A DNA stretch of 25,930 nt from JBKEBX01 sp047974615 (lineage in GTDB: Bacteria; Bacillota; Clostridia; Lachnospirales; CAMZNU01), in contig JBKECM010000171.1 in NCBI GenBank assembly GCA_047974615.1, forward strand, positions 1-25,930. Direction: 5' to 3'. The notes under the pieces are model-generated. The model was not told where the DNA came from. It saw nothing but the letters and a program-made list of their open reading frames with translations, and ran no database searches. The position numbers and the translations under genes are program-made. Positions 14,703 to 23,432 of the stretch are shown here, piece by piece; position 1 is the stretch's first letter, and every line of letters starts with the position of its first letter.

Positions 14703-16079
14703 TTAACGACCTCCAATAGTAATTTCACGAACACGTAAAGTTGGTTGTCCTACATTCGTAGGTATTTGCCCAGAACTAGCACCACATACACCTTGTGCAT
14801 GATCTAAGTTATCAGAAATCATATCAATTTCTTGTAAAACTTCATTCCCCTTACCGATTAATGTAGCACCACGTACAGGTTCACATATTTTTCCATTTCT
14901 AATAATATAACCTTCTAAAACTGCAAAGTTAAATGATGAATTATAATTAACAGATCCACCGCCCATTTCTTTAGCATATAAACCATACTCTATAGATTCG
15001 AAAATATCACTTACTTTATCTTTGCCACTCATTATAAAAGTATTACTCATTCTTGAAGCAGGTGCAAATCTATAGCTTTGACGTCTGCCAGAACCAGTAC
15101 TTTCATATCCTAATTTTTCTCCAGAATATTTATCAACTAAATAACTTTTTAATACTCCATTTTCTATTAAAATATTTTTCTTTGTTTTCGTACCTTCATC
15201 ATCAAAGTTTGAACTCCCCCATGCATTTGGAATAGTAGCATCATCACAAGCACAAAGTTTTTCATTAGCTACTTTTTGCCCAAGTTTACCTACAAAAGGA
15301 GAAAGTCCACGAACTAAATTCGTAGCCTCAAGAGGGTGTCCACAAGCCTCATGGAATATAACACCACCAAACTTATTATCTATAATAACAGGAAATTTCC
15401 CAGATTCCATATAACCAGCACCAAGCATAGTTACAGCAGACTTAGCAGTACTTTCTCCTATCTCATCAAAATCTAAAGTTTCAAAAAATTCAAAACCTCC
15501 TTGTATACCGGGACGACATGTACCTACTTGTTTATTTGAGCCAGTACTTGCAATAGAGCTAATCATCGTACGAACATACTCACGTGTATCACTTTTAAAA
15601 ACACCTTCACTATTAGCTATAAGTATGTTATGTACTTCACATAACAAGTTACCTGATGTTTCAGTAATCAAAGATGATGACTTTTTCGCTATAACATTGG
15701 CGTTTCTTATTTTTTCAATTACTTGTAATTTATGAGTATCTAACATAGGAATTTTACTAATATGTAAATTTTCTTTTTCATAGTCCATAAAAGGCATTAC
15801 TTGTTGATTGTCATTATATTTAAGTGCTAAAGCAGATTTTTTAGCTATACTTTTTAAGTTTTCTATAGAAAAATCATTTGTATAACTATAAATATATCTA
15901 TTATTTGCAATAACACGTATACCTACACCAGCATCAATACCAGATGTACTCTTATCAACCTTTTCATTTATTAATGAAATCAAATCTTTTCTTGTTTCTT
16001 CAGCATAAACTTCAGCAAAAGTTGCGCCTTGTTGCAAAGCAACAGCTAAAATCTCATTTACTTGCTCTTTTAATAACAT
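14703..16079 (-). CDS. tldD: Zinc metalloprotease TldD, 458 aa
   Basis: TldD is the catalytic subunit of the TldD-TldE peptidase. The zinc-binding motif HEACGH is at residues 243-248, the form of HExxxH usual in this family, within VIFHEACGHPLEA. Other family blocks are GVGIRVI near the N-terminus, DDEGTKT, SGSGRRQSYRFAPASRMSNT and the C-terminal GVCGASSGQIPTNVGQPTLRV. Length is typical. GAGGG lies five bases before the ATG. It is the first gene of the run tldD-tldE-ruvA-ruvB-ppaC, with an extended -10 promoter about 85 bases upstream. Confidence 0.96.
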   Translation of the reverse strand: MLLKEQVNEILAVALQQGATFAEVYAEETRKDLISLINEKVDKSTSGIDAGVGIRVIANNRYIYSYTNDFSIENLKSIAKKSALALKYNDNQQVMPFMDYEKENLHISKIPMLDTHKLQVIEKIRNANVIAKKSSSLITETSGNLLCEVHNILIANSEGVFKSDTREYVRTMISSIASTGSNKQVGTCRPGIQGGFEFFETLDFDEIGESTAKSAVTMLGAGYMESGKFPVIIDNKFGGVIFHEACGHPLEATNLVRGLSPFVGKLGQKVANEKLCACDDATIPNAWGSSNFDDEGTKTKKNILIENGVLKSYLVDKYSGEKLGYESTGSGRRQSYRFAPASRMSNTFIMSGKDKVSDIFESIEYGLYAKEMGGGSVNYNSSFNFAVLEGYIIRNGKICEPVRGATLIGKGNEVLQEIDMISDNLDHAQGVCGASSGQIPTNVGQPTLRVREITIGGR

Positions 16080-16163
16080 AAAAACCCTCTTTCATAAATC
16101 TGACTTTTAATATATAAATATTTTTACAATATATAAAGTTATCTACATATTACTAATTAAACT

Positions 16164-16172
16164 ATTATATCA
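16164..16172 (-). promoter_or_regulatory. Extended -10 promoter for the tldD operon
   Basis: On the minus strand TGATATAAT (16172-16164) is a consensus -10 preceded by TG. No good -35 is seen 17 bases upstream. It is the best candidate in the gap between tldD and the terminator at 16256-16291. The rest of this gap is featureless AT-rich DNA. Confidence 0.5.
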
Positions 16173-16255
16173 TATTTAAAGCAATCTTTCTATAAAAAAT
16201 TATTTTTTAATTTATTTTTTATAAAATCAATTTAAAATTCTGATTATACAAAAAA

Positions 16256-16291
16256 CACTAGTATAAATTAAATAAAACATTTATACTAGTG
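16256..16291 (-). terminator. Intrinsic terminator of the GGDEF-EAL gene
   Basis: CACTAGTATAAAT (16256-16268) and ATTTATACTAGTG (16279-16291) form a perfect 13-bp stem with a ten-base loop. On the minus strand the stem is followed directly by TTTTTT. It starts 15 bases after the stop codon. Confidence 0.88.
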
Positions 16292-16306
16292 CTATCATTT
16301 ATTAAA

Positions 16307-18235
16307 TTATTTTTTAAGTAACTCAAAAGCACTTGCATTAACCTCTTTAAGTTCTAAGTCAGGCTTACCAAAGAAGTATCCTTGCATATAATCAACACCA
16401 AGTTCTTGTAAAGTTAAAACTTCATTTGCAGTTTCAACACCTTCAGCTAAAACTCTAAAGTTGTTAAGCTTAGACACTCTAATTACAGTTTTAACGATTT
16501 CTTGTCGTTTTAAATCAGTATCAATATCACGAATGATTTTCATATCAATTTTTATTATATCATACAAACCTGTAAGTATAGAGAACTCGTTTGAATAGCC
16601 ACTACCATAATCATCAAGTGCAATATTAGCGCCATAATCTTTAAACAAACGTGTTTTGCCTTCAAGCAAACTTTCTTCTGCATATTCTTGTTCAGTTACT
16701 TCAATAACAAGACGTTTAAATATATCCGGATATTTGTTTCTATAATCTTGAATTTCTTTTTGTGATAATTCTTGATCAGCGATACTATTAATAAAGATTT
16801 TGTACTTTTCAAGTTCTTTCAGTTTGCTTATTTTTTCAAAAACTTTTTTGAAAACAAGTCTTTCGATTTTATCAAGCTTAGATTCTTCTTTTGCTAAAGC
16901 TAGCAGTAGAAAAGGTGAGTTAATAACATTTATTTGAGGTCGCATTAAAGCTTCATAACCATATATCTCAAAAGTATTAGCATCAACGATAACTTGTAAC
17001 GCAAAATCAAGCAACTCTTTTTCTAAAAACTCATCTAAATATCCTCTATTTCTTACTAGGAAAAAGCCTTTATCAATAGTAACTTTATCGTAGTAAGCAA
17101 CTTCACCCTTAGAAGATTTTTTCATATTAAACATAGCATAATCTGAAAACTTTAAAAGCTCCCCAACTTCAAGAGAGTCATCAGGATAAATAGCAATACC
17201 TGTTGAAAATCTTATTTTTTCTTCTATATGTAAAGTAGTAGTAAAATATGAGTTACGTGCAATATCTATTTTTTCACTTATAGCATTAACAAGTTCTTCT
17301 TTAGTATCAAAACCGTGAATATAAACTACAAACTCGTCACCAGACGGTCTTGAAGATACATTTTCATATTCTTTAAAAACACTTAAAGCATTTGCCATAG
17401 CTCTAATATAGTTATCTCCGTTATCATGACCATAACAGTCATTTATAAACTTTAAATTATCTATATCAGAAAAAATCATTGCTCCATATTTATCAGGTTT
17501 TTCATTTATAAGTTCAGCTATTTTTTCTTTATAGCTATTTCTGTTTTGTAATCCCGTAAGTTGGTCAAGTTCAGACTCCTCACGCACCCTTTTAAATTTC
17601 ATTAAAAGTAATGTAGTTGTAAAAACAGTAGAAAAAGCAACAATAGTAGTAATAATAATAGATAAAACAGTAGAAGACATAATTTTGTTTGTTTCAAAAT
17701 TTATTCTATCATCTATGCCATCGCTTAATTCTTCATAGCCTTCAATTATCTTTGCCGTCAAATTTGTATAGTCTTCGCTAAAAAATAACAAATCTCGAGC
17801 ATCACTTACATCACCTTGAGCAAACATTTCAAAAGCTTGCATATCATATTCAGTAATTTTATCTGAATAAATAAGAAGATTATTTAAAACCTCAATCTCG
17901 TGTTCAGAAAGATTTTCTATTAGTAAAACATTATTTAAAGATTTTTCGCGACTTTCATCTTGAACCAATTTAACATAATCGTTATAATAAACAATATCGC
18001 CAGTACCAATATAGTTATAAGCATAATTAGATAACTCTTCTGTTCGCTCCATGAAATCAACCATATTTGTTCTATAGTTTCTTTCACGATAAACAGCATC
18101 AACACCATTTGTAATCATAGTAAACATAAATACAGTAGAAAATAGCAAAACTAAAACTGCAACAAAAACAGCAATCGCTAAAGATTTAGTATTATAATTT
18201 GAATACCTATCTACAAATTTTTTATAAAACGTCAT
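16307..18235 (-). CDS. Membrane GGDEF-EAL protein, probable c-di-GMP phosphodiesterase, 642 aa
   Basis: It is predicted to make or, more likely, degrade cyclic di-GMP. A transmembrane segment at about 18-42 and a second at about 188-212 frame a helical extracytoplasmic sensor domain. The GGDEF domain (about 222-385) has SGDEF at 298-302 in place of GGDEF and keeps FSDIDNLK; some SGDEF proteins are active, so cyclase activity cannot be excluded. The EAL domain is intact by eye: EAL at 428-430, Asn483, Glu512, DDYG (541-544), Lys562, EGVE (598-601) and Gln618. No receiver or PAS domain is seen. GAGG precedes the ATG. It stands alone with its own terminator, between the tldD run and the pseudaminic acid operon. 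In clostridia c-di-GMP promotes type IV pili, so it may tune the pilus cluster; that is inference. Confidence 0.93.
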   Translation of the reverse strand: MTFYKKFVDRYSNYNTKSLAIAVFVAVLVLLFSTVFMFTMITNGVDAVYRERNYRTNMVDFMERTEELSNYAYNYIGTGDIVYYNDYVKLVQDESREKSLNNVLLIENLSEHEIEVLNNLLIYSDKITEYDMQAFEMFAQGDVSDARDLLFFSEDYTNLTAKIIEGYEELSDGIDDRINFETNKIMSSTVLSIIITTIVAFSTVFTTTLLLMKFKRVREESELDQLTGLQNRNSYKEKIAELINEKPDKYGAMIFSDIDNLKFINDCYGHDNGDNYIRAMANALSVFKEYENVSSRPSGDEFVVYIHGFDTKEELVNAISEKIDIARNSYFTTTLHIEEKIRFSTGIAIYPDDSLEVGELLKFSDYAMFNMKKSSKGEVAYYDKVTIDKGFFLVRNRGYLDEFLEKELLDFALQVIVDANTFEIYGYEALMRPQINVINSPFLLLALAKEESKLDKIERLVFKKVFEKISKLKELEKYKIFINSIADQELSQKEIQDYRNKYPDIFKRLVIEVTEQEYAEESLLEGKTRLFKDYGANIALDDYGSGYSNEFSILTGLYDIIKIDMKIIRDIDTDLKRQEIVKTVIRVSKLNNFRVLAEGVETANEVLTLQELGVDYMQGYFFGKPDLELKEVNASAFELLKK

Positions 18236-18344
18236 AATGACCTCACACTTTTTAAGGATATTTTGGAATTAAACACCATACTAATGTATTATATATTAAA
18301 ATTTCAAAAAAATCTAGACTTTTATAGAACTTTTTGTATGTTTT

Positions 18345-18377
18345 ACATTTTAAACACATTTTTCACATTTAACACAT
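18345..18377. repeat. Four short direct repeats upstream of the GGDEF-EAL gene
   Basis: ACAT recurs at 18345, 18356, 18365 and 18374, mostly in a CACATTT context and at spacings of 11, 9 and 9 bases. It lies between vanZ and the GGDEF-EAL gene. Spacing close to one helical turn could fit a regulator binding array, but AT-rich DNA gives such patterns by chance. Confidence 0.25.
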
Positions 18378-18385
18378 ATTTAAAA

Positions 18386-18952
18386 CTATATTAATTTTAT
18401 TTTATATCCCATAAAATGGAAATAAAACAGTAATAATAGGTATACTATAATTAAAATTATAGTTAATATAATGATAAATGTTTTTATTTTTTCATCACCT
18501 TTAAGTATAAATAGTAATAATTTATAAAGTACCCCACCTATAAAGCCACCAGCAAAATTAAGTATTACATCATCAATATCTACAACACCTAAACCCAAAA
18601 CTCCTTGTGTCATTTCGATAAACAAGCTAAATACCAAAGTAATCCAAATGCAACTAAAAAACTTTTTATCTTTTGATAAAAGCAAACACAAAAAGCCAAA
18701 AGGTATAAATATAATAATATTGCCAACTACTTGTATAGTAGCTATAATATGAGAAAAATATCCGGAATAATAATACTCTTTTATGGAATGAAAAGGAATA
18801 AAATTACAATTTCTTATTATTTCCCTATTACTATCGAAAACTTCACCTATAGCAACGCTTTTAAAAAGCAAAATTTTAGCCATCAAATATATGTAAAATA
18901 AAATAATTAGAACAAATAAAATATTTTTAAAATAACTTTTTTCTTTATTCAT
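18386..18952 (-). CDS. VanZ-like membrane protein, 188 aa
   Basis: This small integral membrane protein has about five hydrophobic segments (near 9-30, 66-90, 98-115, 128-148 and 155-180). It carries the marks of the VanZ family: NCNFIPFHSI, NIIIFIPFGFL, a conserved Glu-Met-Thr-Gln (FSLFIEMTQG) and the DIDDVILNFAGGFIGG block. VanZ itself gives low-level teicoplanin resistance, but most relatives have no known function. It follows pseI by ten bases and so belongs to the pseudaminic acid operon as its last gene. It could assist in cell-surface glycan export or assembly, though nothing beyond its position supports that. No terminator is visible after it. Confidence 0.85.
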   Translation of the reverse strand: MNKEKSYFKNILFVLIILFYIYLMAKILLFKSVAIGEVFDSNREIIRNCNFIPFHSIKEYYYSGYFSHIIATIQVVGNIIIFIPFGFLCLLLSKDKKFFSCIWITLVFSLFIEMTQGVLGLGVVDIDDVILNFAGGFIGGVLYKLLLFILKGDEKIKTFIIILTIILIIVYLLLLFYFHFMGYKIKLI

Positions 18953-18962
18953 AATATCTCCA

Positions 18963-19994
18963 TTATATTATTTCCCAAGTGACGGGAGTGCCCTTTTTAA
19001 TATCATTTTTACAAGGTTTACCCAAAAAATCGTCAATATATTTAGGTTCTATTCCATTTCCGGGACGTATACTACGCAAATTTTTTTCTGTAAAAATTTC
19101 ACCTTTTTTTATATCTTCGGTTATAAATAATGAACGTCCTAGTTTTCTACTATTAATTTTGCCTTCAGTTAAGCTATAATCTACCTTACCTATGGATTTT
19201 TCGGCTATTCTTACAGCTTCAACCATCTCTTTAAACTCATCTGGTTCTAAAGAAAAACTTGCATCAGGTCCACCCACATTTTTATCTAAAATAAAATGTT
19301 TTTCGATTACTTTAGCACCTAAAGTAACAGCAACAATAGGAACAGTAGTTCCTAAAGTATGGTCAGATAAGCCAACTTCTACACCAAAAGTTTCCTTAAT
19401 ATTAGGAATAGTCTTAAGATTAGCATCTTCAGGCTTCGCAGGATAAGAAGATGTACATTTCAATAAAATTATTTGTTCATTACCTACAGACTTGCAAACG
19501 TTAATAGCTTCTTCAATATCACTTAAAGTAGCAAGACCAATAGACATAATAATAGGTTTACCCTTAGTTGCAATATATTTTATTAAAGGCAAATCTTTTA
19601 TTTCAAAAGATGCAACTTTATATACTGGTATATTAAGTTCTTCTAAAAAATCTACAGCACTTTTATCAAAGGGAGTAGAGAAAAAAACAAGTCCTAAACT
19701 ATTAGCATATTCCATTAATTCCTTATGCCACTCCCAAGGAGTATAAGCTTCTTTATATAAATCATAAAGAGTTCTACCGTCCCATATAGTACCACTACTT
19801 AAAGTAAAGTATTCATTATTACAATCTATAGTAAGGGTATCCGCAGTATAAGTTTGAAGTTTTATACCGTCAGCACCAGCCTCTTTCATAGCCTTTATTG
19901 TTTCCTTAGCTATATTGATGTCGTGACCATGGTTAGCCGACATTTCAGCTATAATAAATGTTTTTTCATTTAAATCAAAATTATCTATTTTCAT
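18963..19994 (-). CDS. pseI: Pseudaminic acid synthase PseI (NeuB family), 343 aa
   Basis: PseI condenses 2,4-diacetamido-2,4,6-trideoxy-L-altrose with phosphoenolpyruvate to give pseudaminic acid. The N-terminal TIM barrel shows EMSANHGHD, GADGIKLQTYTADTLT, FSTPFD, VEVGLSDHTLG-type and IEKHF motifs; the ANHGHD form and TYTAD favour PseI over sialic acid synthases. A SAF (antifreeze-like) domain occupies about the last 60 residues (LFITEDIKKGEIF...). The ATG at 19994 is chosen because AAGGTGA lies just upstream; a GTG at 20003 overlaps that site. The gene overlaps the end of pseGH by 14 bases, pointing to coupled translation. Confidence 0.95.
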   Translation of the reverse strand: MKIDNFDLNEKTFIIAEMSANHGHDINIAKETIKAMKEAGADGIKLQTYTADTLTIDCNNEYFTLSSGTIWDGRTLYDLYKEAYTPWEWHKELMEYANSLGLVFFSTPFDKSAVDFLEELNIPVYKVASFEIKDLPLIKYIATKGKPIIMSIGLATLSDIEEAINVCKSVGNEQIILLKCTSSYPAKPEDANLKTIPNIKETFGVEVGLSDHTLGTTVPIVAVTLGAKVIEKHFILDKNVGGPDASFSLEPDEFKEMVEAVRIAEKSIGKVDYSLTEGKINSRKLGRSLFITEDIKKGEIFTEKNLRSIRPGNGIEPKYIDDFLGKPCKNDIKKGTPVTWEII

Positions 19995-21444
19995 AAAAAT
20001 CACCTTTTTTTAAAATAAACCTTAGCAAGTTATTATTTGGAAAAATTTCCTTAAACCCAACGCTTTTAAAAAGTTTAATCGAACCTATATTTTCTTTATC
20101 AATATAAGCTATAATGTCATAAGTTTTCTTTTCTTCTTCAAAAAAAGCATATAAAGATTTTTTTAAAATATCATTGGCTAAGCCTTTTCCTTTAATTGCA
20201 ATACTTAAACTAATACTAATTACACATTCATTTTCACTAATATTAAATCTTACTTGTCCTAAAAAATCTTTTTCATTATTAGTAACTATATAAAAAAAAT
20301 CTTTTTCACTAAAAATCACATTTTCAAACCATTTTATATGATTTTCCCATAATATTTTATCCTTATTAATAGAATATCTTCGTACATAATCTTCGTTTGA
20401 AAGCTTAAAAACAGACTCAACGTCCTCCTTATTAGCTTTACGCAAAACTAAATCTTTTTTATAAAAATCTTTTATTAGTAAATCTATTATATTTTTTCTA
20501 CCATCAAAACTTATAATATTACCTAAAACTTTACTTATGTTTTTTCTATTTTCCCACAAAATAGCATTTTTAAAAAACTCATTAAGTTTAAGTTCAAAAT
20601 CTTTATCTTCAAAATCAAGAACAATATTATAACCTATATTTTTTTCTAATATTTTACGGTTATTATCTTGGTTATCTGCGATTTGAACAGCTAAAAAAGG
20701 TGTTTGTGTAGCCATAAGTTCGAATATAGTTTGTCCACAAGCAGTAATAGCAAAGTCAACTTCACACATAATATTATACATTTCATTTTCATCTAAATTA
20801 CTGTAAAATTCAATATTATTGCTATACTTAACTTTCTCAATTTCCTCAATTTTATTTTTTGAAAGAATAACTTTAAATAAAATTTCAGGATAATTTATGC
20901 ATAAATTTTGTAATATTTTAGGTGTAACATTTTTAGGGTCAGTACCACCTAACATAATTAAAATTTTATTACAAGTCTTGTTTATAATGTGGTCGTTCTT
21001 CATAAGAAAAGAACTTCTCAAAATTATAAAATCTTTACCATAAAATAAAGTTTTACTGTTTTGTTCGCTATATTTTAAGCCATCGATAGAAACATTTGGA
21101 TTAATTAAAATTCCTTTAGGATATTCTATCCTATTATAATCATCAATAAATAAAGACTTATATGAAATCAAAGCTATAAAATCATAAATTTCCTTTTGTG
21201 CCAAATAAGAATCAACAATAACAAAAGTTTCTTTATTAATCTTATTTTGCAAAAAATCATAATTTTGCCAATCTTCGAATAAAACTTTTTTATCTTTTAA
21301 AAAGTTAATTTCTATAGCTTCCCCGTTTATTACAACTTCAACATCAAAACCTCTAGTTGCGATTTCATCATACAAAGAAGAGCATCTTGATATATGCCCA
21401 AGACCTATATTTATGCCACCCTCTGTAAAAATAACAACCTTCAT
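19981..21444 (-). CDS. pseG: Fused PseG-PseH: UDP-sugar hydrolase plus acetyltransferase, 487 aa
   Basis: Two steps of pseudaminic acid synthesis are combined in one protein. Residues 1 to about 320 are PseG, which removes UDP from UDP-2,4-diacetamido-trideoxy-altrose. It has the GT-B-like start with GLGHISR, where His17 corresponds to the catalytic base of the Campylobacter enzyme, and a second-half ILIMLGGTDPKNVTPKI and ACGQTIFELMA. Residues about 331-483 are a GNAT domain (LVLRKANKEDVESVF, SLSIAIKGKGLANDIL, YIDKENIGSIKLFKSVGF), the position of PseH, which N-acetylates C4 of the preceding amino sugar. The reading frame is continuous with no sign of frameshift. AAGGAG precedes the ATG. A separate pseH is not present, supporting the assignment. 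Confidence 0.92.
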   Translation of the reverse strand: MKVVIFTEGGINIGLGHISRCSSLYDEIATRGFDVEVVINGEAIEINFLKDKKVLFEDWQNYDFLQNKINKETFVIVDSYLAQKEIYDFIALISYKSLFIDDYNRIEYPKGILINPNVSIDGLKYSEQNSKTLFYGKDFIILRSSFLMKNDHIINKTCNKILIMLGGTDPKNVTPKILQNLCINYPEILFKVILSKNKIEEIEKVKYSNNIEFYSNLDENEMYNIMCEVDFAITACGQTIFELMATQTPFLAVQIADNQDNNRKILEKNIGYNIVLDFEDKDFELKLNEFFKNAILWENRKNISKVLGNIISFDGRKNIIDLLIKDFYKKDLVLRKANKEDVESVFKLSNEDYVRRYSINKDKILWENHIKWFENVIFSEKDFFYIVTNNEKDFLGQVRFNISENECVISISLSIAIKGKGLANDILKKSLYAFFEEEKKTYDIIAYIDKENIGSIKLFKSVGFKEIFPNNNLLRFILKKGDFYENR

Positions 21445-21449
21445 TTTGA

Positions 21450-22187
21450 TTACTCCTTGTATTTTTTTTGCTCAATATGAGCATTAATTTGAAAAAGTTC
21501 AGGCTCCTTTTCAAATATTTTAACTATATCCATTAAGTAAAAATTATGACTACCTTTATATATTTTTTCATAAACTTTACTTATAACCTCAAAATCTTCT
21601 TCCGTATCTAAAGTCCAACGGTATTTTGAATAGTCAATATCATTTTTATAGTAATATACATTTTTAGCATTTTCATATATATAAGGTGTTACATGCTCCC
21701 TTTGATATTTTTCGGTAGCATTTTCATAAGCATTTTTAAGTGAATCAAAGGAAAAAATCTCTACATCTAAGCCTCTTGGATATGTTCTTGTTGAAGGCAA
21801 TGCACCAGCATTTGAAACTACATCATATTCGTTGCTTAAATAACAGTTAACTAAGTCGTCAATTACAAAAGGGTCAATAAGTGGACAATCCGAGGTTATA
21901 CGTATAATAATATCTAACTTATTTTCTTCACTAGCTAAATAATATCTTGATAAAACATCGTCTTCACTACCACGAAAAACTTTTATACCACATCTTAAAG
22001 CCTCTTTTTCAATGGCATCATCTTTATCAAGTATAGTAGTAGCAATAATAATATCATCTATAGTCTTTGATAACCTAACTCTATTTATAACATGCTCTAA
22101 AACGCTTGTACCACAAATTTTTTTTAATACCTTTTTAGGCAAACGTGTAGAACCAACTCTAGCTTGAATAATAACTCCAATTTTCAT
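21450..22187 (-). CDS. pseF: SpsF-like cytidylyltransferase, probable CMP-pseudaminic acid synthetase, 245 aa
   Basis: It most likely activates pseudaminic acid with CTP to form the CMP-sugar. The N-terminal nucleotide-binding motif is QARVGSTRLPKKVL (8-21), followed by VLEHVINRVRLSK, DIIIATT, FRGSEDDVLSRYY and ITSDCPLIDP, the pattern of the SpsF branch of cytidylyltransferases. Classical Campylobacter PseF has a different start (PARGGSKRIP), so the exact substrate is taken from the operon: it lies between pseC and pseGH, where pseF is expected, and no other cytidylyltransferase is present. The ATG follows GAGGG by five bases; six bases separate its end from pseGH. Confidence 0.85.
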   Translation of the reverse strand: MKIGVIIQARVGSTRLPKKVLKKICGTSVLEHVINRVRLSKTIDDIIIATTILDKDDAIEKEALRCGIKVFRGSEDDVLSRYYLASEENKLDIIIRITSDCPLIDPFVIDDLVNCYLSNEYDVVSNAGALPSTRTYPRGLDVEIFSFDSLKNAYENATEKYQREHVTPYIYENAKNVYYYKNDIDYSKYRWTLDTEEDFEVISKVYEKIYKGSHNFYLMDIVKIFEKEPELFQINAHIEQKKYKE

Positions 22188-22195
22188 ATAACCCT

Positions 22196-23383
22196 CTATT
22201 TTCTATACGCTTCAATAACTTTTTTAACAGCTAAAATCACATTATTTACTTCTTCATCACTTAGAGAAAAGTAAAGTGGTATTGTAATTATATTTTCATA
22301 TAAATCTTCTGCTTTAGGGCAAATCCCTTTTTTATAGCCAAGACTTTGATAGTAAGGGTGAAAATATACAGGCATATAATGCACTTGTAAGCCTACATTT
22401 TCGCCATTTAAAGCTTTATATATTTCATCACGACTAGCATTTAATTTTTCTTTGTTTAATTTTATAACATATAAATGACGTGTAGTATCTGACTCAGCTA
22501 TTTCTTCTTGAATTATAATTTCAGGAATGTTAGTAAAAGCTTTATTATAAGCTTCAACTATTTCTTTGCGTCTTTTTGAGAACATTTCTATTTTAGAAAG
22601 TTGACTTGTTCCAAGAGCAGCTTGTAAATCTGTCATTCGATAGTTATACCCAAGTTCAATTTGCTCATTAAAGCCTACATAAGGCATATGAGTAAGTTTA
22701 TTTATATCACGAGTAATACCATGAGAACGAAATAACATCATTTTATTATAAAACTCTTCGTTATTTGTAAGGATAGCACCACCTTCACCACAAGTTATAG
22801 TTTTAACAGGGTGAAAACTAAATGTTGTCATATCAGCAAGATTTCCTACTTGCACTCCCTTATAAGCCGAACCAATAGAATGTGCCGCATCTTCTATAAA
22901 AAACAAATTATGTTTTTTACATATTTCTTTTATTTTTTCTATTTCAACAACTTGTCCCGTAAAATCAACTGCAATAACAGCCTTTGTTTTTTCAGTAATT
23001 TTTTCTTCAATTTTTTCAGGGTCAATATTCCAAGTCCTAGGATTTATATCAGCAAAAACCGGTGTTCCACCACAATATAAAACACAGTTAGCTGACGCAG
23101 CAAAGGTAATAGGAGTAGTTATAACCTCATCACCTTCACCTATGCCTATAGCGTAACAAGCTGCCTGTAATGCAGTAGTACCATTTGATATAGCAACTGC
23201 ATATTTTGCACAAGTTAAGTTGCATAGTTCTTTTTCAAACTTTTCAACAAAAGGCCCTGTAGTTAAATATGGTGATCTTAAAACTTCATTTACTGCTTCA
23301 ATATCTTTTTCATCTATATATTGTTTTCCGTATGGTATTACTTTTTCTAAAACAGGCGTTCCACCTTCTATACCAAGTTTCAT
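22196..23383 (-). CDS. pseC: PLP-dependent aminotransferase PseC, 395 aa
   Basis: PseC transfers an amino group from glutamate to C4 of the keto sugar made by PseB, giving UDP-4-amino-4,6-dideoxy-AltNAc. It is a DegT/DnrJ/EryC1-type enzyme: SNGTTALQAA binds the cofactor phosphate, FFIEDAAHSIG has Asp165, and SFHPVKTITCGEGG contains the PLP lysine at 194. The C-terminal QVHYMPVYFHPYYQ is typical of PseC. The ATG at 23383 is preceded by GGAGG at five bases; a TTG at 23395 would overlap that ribosome site and is rejected. It is 115 bases from pseB and 8 from pseF. Confidence 0.95.
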   Translation of the reverse strand: MKLGIEGGTPVLEKVIPYGKQYIDEKDIEAVNEVLRSPYLTTGPFVEKFEKELCNLTCAKYAVAISNGTTALQAACYAIGIGEGDEVITTPITFAASANCVLYCGGTPVFADINPRTWNIDPEKIEEKITEKTKAVIAVDFTGQVVEIEKIKEICKKHNLFFIEDAAHSIGSAYKGVQVGNLADMTTFSFHPVKTITCGEGGAILTNNEEFYNKMMLFRSHGITRDINKLTHMPYVGFNEQIELGYNYRMTDLQAALGTSQLSKIEMFSKRRKEIVEAYNKAFTNIPEIIIQEEIAESDTTRHLYVIKLNKEKLNASRDEIYKALNGENVGLQVHYMPVYFHPYYQSLGYKKGICPKAEDLYENIITIPLYFSLSDEEVNNVILAVKKVIEAYRK

Positions 23384-23432
23384 AAATACCTCCAATAGCT
23401 AATGTTAATTTATATTTTGTAAAAATTATTAA

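Noticed and set aside
18979..19746. Series of plus-strand open frames across pseI
   Set aside because: They are shadows of pseI on the opposite strand; none has a Shine-Dalgarno site or recognisable domain.
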